Of a DNA stretch of 10,524 nt, positions 7,631-10,524 are shown one piece after another. The translations under genes were made by a program, and so were the position numbers. The notes beneath the pieces are model-generated. The model saw only the letters and a program-made list of their open reading frames with translations. It did not search any database and was not told where the DNA came from. Numbering within the stretch: position 1 is the first letter of the stretch; each line of letters begins with the position of its first letter. This stretch comes from an uncultured Collinsella sp. (lineage in GTDB: Bacteria; Actinomycetota; Coriobacteriia; Coriobacteriales; Coriobacteriaceae), in contig URYU01000057.1 in NCBI GenBank assembly GCA_900552155.1, positions 1-10,524 of the forward strand, written 5' to 3'.

Positions 7631-8551
7631 CTACACGCGCAGGTAGCGGCGCATGGCAATGGCAGAACCAAAGAGACCGATAATCACGCCGACCAGAATC
7701 AGCGCAGCATAGGTCACCAGGTAGTACTGCATCGGCAGGGCAAACGACATCCAGCCGATGCTCTCCTGCAGACGCGGAATCATCAGATTGCGCAGCAGCT
7801 CCAGAACGCCGATGGAAAGCAGCGAGCCCAAAATGGCCTGCAGCACGCCCTCGGTGATAAACGGGCCACGAATGAAGCCGTTGCTGGCGCCGACCAGACG
7901 CATAATCGCAATCTCACGACGACGCGCCGTGATGGACAGGCGAATCGTGTGGTTGATGAAGATGAATGCGATAAAGGTCAGAAGGCCAACGAGCACCACG
8001 GCGGCGATGCGGATGTAGTTGGTCACCTGGAACAGGCGGCTCACTTCCTCCTGGCCGTACAGCACGCTCGCGTTGACGTCGCCGTCATCCGCGATCTTCT
8101 GGAAATCGGCATCCTTCTTGAGCTTCTTGGCCGTGCTCTCGACCTGAGACGGATCGTCCATCTCAATCGCAAACGAGGCGGGCAGCGGGTTCTGGCCGTC
8201 GCGCGCGCTCATGGTGGCGTCGGCGTTACCCGACATCTTGCTCGTGTACTCGGCCAGCGCGTCATCCTTATCCTTATAGGTCACGGACTTGACGTTGCTC
8301 CACGTCTTGAGCTCGGCCTCAAAGGCCTGAACATCGGCCTGATCGGCGTCGTCACTAATGAACGCGTTGATGACAACCTGATCCTCGACGGTGCCGATCA
8401 CGGAGTTCAGCATCGCGGAGCCCATGATGAACAGGCCGATGATAAACAGCGAAAGGAAGATCGTGATGACGGCGCCGAGCGAGGTAGTCCAGTTACGGAA
8501 GAAGTGGCTGATTGCCTCTTTGAAGGAGTAGCCCACGTTAGTTGGTGCCAT
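7631..8551 (-). CDS. ftsX: Cell division protein FtsX, membrane subunit of the FtsEX complex
   Basis: FtsX is the membrane partner of the ATPase FtsE. The complex passes ATP-driven conformational change to extracellular peptidoglycan hydrolases during division. The 306 residues match the family. A cytoplasmic start (NVGYSFKEAISHFFRNWTTS) is followed by membrane segment 1 at about 25-47. A large outer loop covers 48-178. Segments 2, 3 and 4 lie at about 180-200, 232-253 and 278-299. RRREIAIMRLVGAS at 210-223 is the conserved cytoplasmic coupling region of FtsX and MacB-type permeases. The ATG at 8551-8549 lies inside the end of ftsE, giving a 14-base overlap and likely translational coupling; GGAGG is 11 bases upstream. 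Nothing appears broken. Which hydrolase it activates cannot be told, as none is encoded in the window. Confidence 0.96.
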   Translation of the reverse strand: MAPTNVGYSFKEAISHFFRNWTTSLGAVITIFLSLFIIGLFIMGSAMLNSVIGTVEDQVVINAFISDDADQADVQAFEAELKTWSNVKSVTYKDKDDALAEYTSKMSGNADATMSARDGQNPLPASFAIEMDDPSQVESTAKKLKKDADFQKIADDGDVNASVLYGQEEVSRLFQVTNYIRIAAVVLVGLLTFIAFIFINHTIRLSITARRREIAIMRLVGASNGFIRGPFITEGVLQAILGSLLSIGVLELLRNLMIPRLQESIGWMSFALPMQYYLVTYAALILVGVIIGLFGSAIAMRRYLRV

Positions 8552-9758
8552 AGTTTCCGTAACCTCCCCTCTCCTGGTCGCGGATAACGTGACCGCCCTC
8601 GAGGGCGATCACGCGACGGTGCATGCTATCGACCATCTCGCGGTCGTGCGTGGCGACGATCACGGTGGTGCCGGTGCGGTTAATACGCTCGAGCAGCTTC
8701 ATGATGCCCAGCGAGATCGCCGGGTCGAGGTTACCCGTGGGCTCGTCGCAGATCAGCAGCGGCGGACGGTTGACCATAGCGCGGGCGACGGCAACGCGCT
8801 GCTGCTCGCCACCGGAAAGCTGGTCGGGCAGCGAGTCCATCTGATCGGCCAGACCGACCAGACGCAGCACCTCGGGCACCTGGCTGCGAATGACGCCCTT
8901 GGGCTTGCCGATGCACTGAAGGGCAAACGCCACGTTTTCGTAGGCGGTCTTTTGCGGCAGAAGCTTAAAGTCCTGGAACACGGCGCCAATCTGGCGACGC
9001 AGGAACGGAACCTTGCGGTTCTTGATCTTCATGAGGTCCTGACCGGCAACCAGGATGCGGCCGCTCGTCGGCTTGACGTCGCGGTTGAGCGTCGACAGCA
9101 GCGTGGTCTTACCCGAACCGGAGTGACCGACCAGGAAGACGAACTCGCCCGGATAGATCTCGATGTTGATGTCGTCGAGTGCAGGCTTGTTGGGCTGTGC
9201 CGGATAGATCTTGGTGACATGCTCCATAAGGATAACGGGCTCGACACCGGCCTGCTTGGCCATCTTCTTGCGGCTGACCTGCGGATCGATGGGCGCAAAC
9301 ACCGACGTAAAATCGGGGTTGTTGAGCGCGTTATCGAGGCTTGCAACCTCGGCGGCCTGATCGCTCTCGACCACCGGGGCAGCAGGCTGCGTGGGGTCGG
9401 GAATAGCAGCAAAGAGACCGGACTGCGCTGGCTGAGGAGCCGGCGTCGCAGGGGCCAAGGGGTCGGGAATGCCGGCCATGGTAGGCTGCGGCGTAGCGGC
9501 GCCAGCCTGAGGCTGCTCCACGCGAGCGGTCACGGCCTGAACGGGCTCAAAACCCGCCGTGCCGGAAAGCGCGACATCGCTGGTTGGATTGTAGGCAAAG
9601 GGATCGGATGCCGGCTGTGCCTGATCTGCCGGCTGAGCGGGGGCCTGAGCAACAGGCTGGCCCTCTGAATCCGGAGTGGCGAAACGACTGCCCTGGACGC
9701 CTGCCTGCGTCTTGGGGGCATCATCGCCCGCACCGGAGGTACGGAAGTGGTTACCCAC
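8538..9758 (-). CDS. ftsE: Cell division ATP-binding protein FtsE with a long N-terminal extension
   Basis: FtsE is the cytoplasmic ATPase of the FtsEX complex. Residues about 176-400 are a complete ABC ATPase: Walker A GHSGSGKTT (211-219), Q-loop FQDFKLLP (261-268, Gln262), signature LSGGEQQR (314-321), Walker B LLICDEP (334-340), D-loop GNLD (342-345) and H-loop His371. FtsE is usually about 225-230 residues; this one has 406. The additional 175 N-terminal residues are rich in Ala, Pro, Gln and Asp, have no predicted membrane segment and look disordered. They contain related short motifs: AGIPDP (95-100), AAIPDP (117-122) and FAPIDP (154-159). The GTG start at 9758-9756 has AAGGAG five bases upstream, which supports the long form. 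An internal ATG at residue 166 (MAKQAGVEPV) lacks a good ribosome site, though a shorter product cannot be excluded. Confidence 0.95.
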   Translation of the reverse strand: MGNHFRTSGAGDDAPKTQAGVQGSRFATPDSEGQPVAQAPAQPADQAQPASDPFAYNPTSDVALSGTAGFEPVQAVTARVEQPQAGAATPQPTMAGIPDPLAPATPAPQPAQSGLFAAIPDPTQPAAPVVESDQAAEVASLDNALNNPDFTSVFAPIDPQVSRKKMAKQAGVEPVILMEHVTKIYPAQPNKPALDDINIEIYPGEFVFLVGHSGSGKTTLLSTLNRDVKPTSGRILVAGQDLMKIKNRKVPFLRRQIGAVFQDFKLLPQKTAYENVAFALQCIGKPKGVIRSQVPEVLRLVGLADQMDSLPDQLSGGEQQRVAVARAMVNRPPLLICDEPTGNLDPAISLGIMKLLERINRTGTTVIVATHDREMVDSMHRRVIALEGGHVIRDQERGGYGNYGTN

Positions 9759-9763
9759 TGGTG

Positions 9764-9769
9764 CTCCTT
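9764..9769 (-). promoter_or_regulatory. Ribosome binding site deciding the long FtsE start
   Basis: AAGGAG on the minus strand lies five bases before GTG at 9758-9756. It is the evidence that translation begins ahead of the 175-residue extension rather than at the ATPase domain. Confidence 0.65.
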
Positions 9770-9803
9770 ATCGTCGTGCGTTTAAACTACATGAGCGCTT
9801 TGT

Positions 9804-9828
9804 ATTTTAGCAGCATTAGCTTTGCTGC
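9804..9828 (-). promoter_or_regulatory. Weak candidate promoter region of ftsE
   Basis: On the minus strand TAAAAT (9809-9804) is a fair -10 element placed about 46 bases before the ftsE start. No good -35 hexamer lies 16-18 bases upstream. Instead a dyad, GCAGCA (9810-9815) and TGCTGC (9823-9828), abuts the -10 and could bind a protein or fold in RNA. Confidence 0.3.
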
Positions 9829-9862
9829 ACATAAGAAGCATGGCGTGCTTAGGGATCCCGTC

Positions 9863-9985
9863 GGCCGGACACAGGGTTACTCTCCAAATCGTCCTCGGAC
9901 ATGTCGGAGCCCCCGCTGCGCGCTTCGCGCGGCGGGGGCTCCTCCTTCCTGCGGAAAGATTTGGAGAGTAACCCTGTGCCCGGCC
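9863..9985. repeat. 123-bp element with 28-bp inverted ends around a 17-bp GC hairpin
   Basis: The left arm (9863-9890) and right arm (9958-9985) are inverted copies matching at 27 of 28 positions; the only mismatch pairs 9869 with 9979. Nested inside is a second dyad, 9906-9922 with 9926-9942, a 17-bp stem with one G-T pair and a CTT loop. Neither stem is followed by a T run on either strand, so it is not a typical terminator. The form, terminal inverted repeats with no coding sequence, suggests a miniature mobile element or a REP-like sequence. No clear target-site duplication is seen at the edges. It lies upstream of ftsE. Confidence 0.75.
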
Positions 9986-10025
9986 TGCGATAACTAAGGG
10001 GTCGCTGCGTTTATCTTGGGGTGCT

Positions 10026-10073
10026 GCATATACAAAGCTGGAAGGGTCTGAATTGCGCTTTGTCGATATATGC
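10026..10073. repeat. Bulged inverted repeat
   Basis: GCATATA-CAAAGC (10026-10038) pairs with GCTTTG and TATATGC (10057-10062 and 10067-10073), interrupted by a TCGA bulge on one side and closing an 18-nt loop. On the plus strand it is followed by CCCTTTTCCC. It could be a degenerate relative of the other repeats in this gap, or an RNA hairpin. I see no gene that it would serve. Confidence 0.35.
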
Positions 10074-10114
10074 CCTTTTCCCTGATGGGACCGTGCTTGA
10101 GGGGCGTCTTCATA

Positions 10115-10180
10115 AGTTGCGGTGAAATAGGGACTGTTGAGCCTTTAAGCTGGCAAAACAGTCCTTATTTCACCGCAACT
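10115..10180. repeat. 24-bp inverted repeat with 18-nt loop
   Basis: Arms at 10115-10138 and 10157-10180 are inverted copies matching at 23 of 24 positions (10130 against 10165 is the mismatch). The arm reads AGTTGCGGTGAAATA and then a GGACTGTT end. The two arms would fold into a long, moderately AT-rich hairpin on either strand. No T run follows, so it is unlikely to be a simple terminator. It may be a dispersed intergenic repeat. Confidence 0.75.
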
Positions 10181-10213
10181 GAAACAGGGGCGCACTCCAA
10201 GAGAGCGCCCCTG
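10181..10213 (-). terminator. Probable terminator after the transketolase gene
   Basis: CAGGGGCGC (10185-10193) and GCGCCCCTG (10205-10213) form a perfect 9-bp stem with an 11-nt loop. On the minus strand it is followed by TTTC, about 70 bases after the transketolase stop codon. Stem and position fit a terminator; the T tract is short. Confidence 0.55.
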
Positions 10214-10223
10214 CCGGGTTTCC

Positions 10224-10267
10224 ATAGTACTGGCGAAACAGTTTTATAGTTCTGGCGAAGCAGTCCT
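10224..10267. repeat. Two tandem 22-nt repeats
   Basis: Units at 10224-10245 and 10246-10267 are adjacent and identical at 18 of 22 positions. Their core is CTGGCGAA-A/G-CAGT. A third, related copy, CTGGCAAAACAGTCCTT, lies at 10150-10166, partly inside the right arm of the 24-bp inverted repeat. They lie between the transketolase stop codon and its probable terminator, so they would be transcribed in its 3' untranslated region. Confidence 0.6.
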
Positions 10268-10283
10268 TGAGATCCGCCTTGCC

Positions 10284-10523
10284 TTATGCCAAGAACTCCT
10301 TGGTGGTCGCCACGATGTTGGCGGCGTCCAGGCCGTACTTGTGCAGGAGCTCGGCGCCCGGGCCGGACTCACCGAAGGTGTCGTTGACGCCGATCTTCTT
10401 GAGCGGCGTCGGGCACTGCTCGCACAGGACGTCGGCAACGGCGCTGCCCAGGCCACCGATCACAGAGTGTTCCTCGCCGGTCACGACGAGGCCTGTCATG
10501 GTGGCGCTCTTGACGATCAGGTC
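10284..10523 (-). CDS. Transketolase, C-terminal end of a split-type C-terminal subunit (partial)
   Basis: The gene enters from the right edge and only its last 79 residues are visible, ending at TAA (10286-10284). Transketolase moves two-carbon units between sugar phosphates in the pentose phosphate pathway. The visible part has TGLVVTGEEHSVIGGLGSAV, the 'T.EEH...GGLG' element of the C-terminal domain. It ends with GVNDTFGESGPGAELLHKYG followed by a short helix. The 'VNDTFGESG' form and short end match the separately encoded C-terminal subunit found in many Gram-positives and archaea rather than the single-chain E. coli enzyme. DXP synthase and pyruvate dehydrogenase E1-beta share the fold but not this ending. 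Whether the N-terminal subunit lies next to it cannot be seen. Confidence 0.85.
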   Translation of the reverse strand, partial: DLIVKSATMTGLVVTGEEHSVIGGLGSAVADVLCEQCPTPLKKIGVNDTFGESGPGAELLHKYGLDAANIVATTKEFLA

Positions 10524-10524
10524 G

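Noticed and set aside
6776..8587. A 603-codon open frame on the plus strand
   Set aside because: It runs antisense through rnr and ftsX, both clear genes, and its translation is rich in Arg, His and Asp without any recognisable domain. Long antisense frames are common opposite GC-rich genes.
9906..9942. The 17-bp GC stem as an intrinsic terminator
   Set aside because: Neither strand has a T run after the stem, and no gene ends nearby; it is better treated as the core of the repeat element.
9791..9997. A 69-codon plus-strand frame starting from ATG at 9791
   Set aside because: No ribosome site, crosses both arms and the hairpin of the 123-bp element, and encodes no recognisable motif.
9863..10267. 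A CRISPR array
   Set aside because: The repeats are inverted pairs or a single tandem pair, not several direct repeats with regular unique spacers.

Overview
The window is GC-rich bacterial chromosome in which every gene I can support lies on the minus strand, so the order below runs from high to low coordinates. Gene content (glucose-family PTS, RpiR regulator, split-type transketolase, ftsE-ftsX, RNase R) and protein style point to a Gram-positive, most likely a Coriobacteriia member such as Collinsella. That genus guess is inference from general familiarity, not from a marker gene.

Layout: (1) 10524-10284, the C-terminal end of a split-type transketolase. (2) 10283-9759, a 525-base gene-free gap crowded with inverted and direct repeats: a 22-nt tandem repeat, a GC-rich hairpin, a pair of 24-nt arms, a bulged hairpin, and a 123-bp structure with 28-bp arms around a 17-bp stem. 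(3) 9758-7631, ftsE-ftsX, overlapping by 14 bases and closed by a strong intrinsic terminator; FtsE carries an unusual N-terminal extension of about 175 residues rich in Ala, Pro and Gln. (4) 7495-5360, RNase R (rnr), followed by a long GC hairpin. (5) 5302-4538, a lone serine recombinase gene with nested inverted repeats just upstream and an exact 10-bp inverted repeat flanking the segment. (6) 4473-3892, a VanZ-family membrane protein with a TTG start. (7) 3687-1, a muropeptide-sugar catabolism cluster murR-murQ-murP-(terminator)-mupG, with a 19-bp near-perfect palindrome upstream of murR.

How the genes work together: in the mur cluster MurP would import and phosphorylate MurNAc or MurNAc-GlcNAc, the MupG-like hydrolase would split the phosphorylated disaccharide, MurQ would remove the lactyl ether to give GlcNAc-6-phosphate, and MurR would sense the sugar phosphate and control transcription. 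This is the gene set known from Staphylococcus aureus, here in a different order and with a terminator before mupG. FtsE and FtsX form the membrane complex that couples cell division to peptidoglycan hydrolase activation, so two wall-remodelling functions sit in one window. RNase R handles RNA decay. The recombinase and the repeats look like the accessory part. I see no tRNA, rRNA, CRISPR array or complete insertion sequence.
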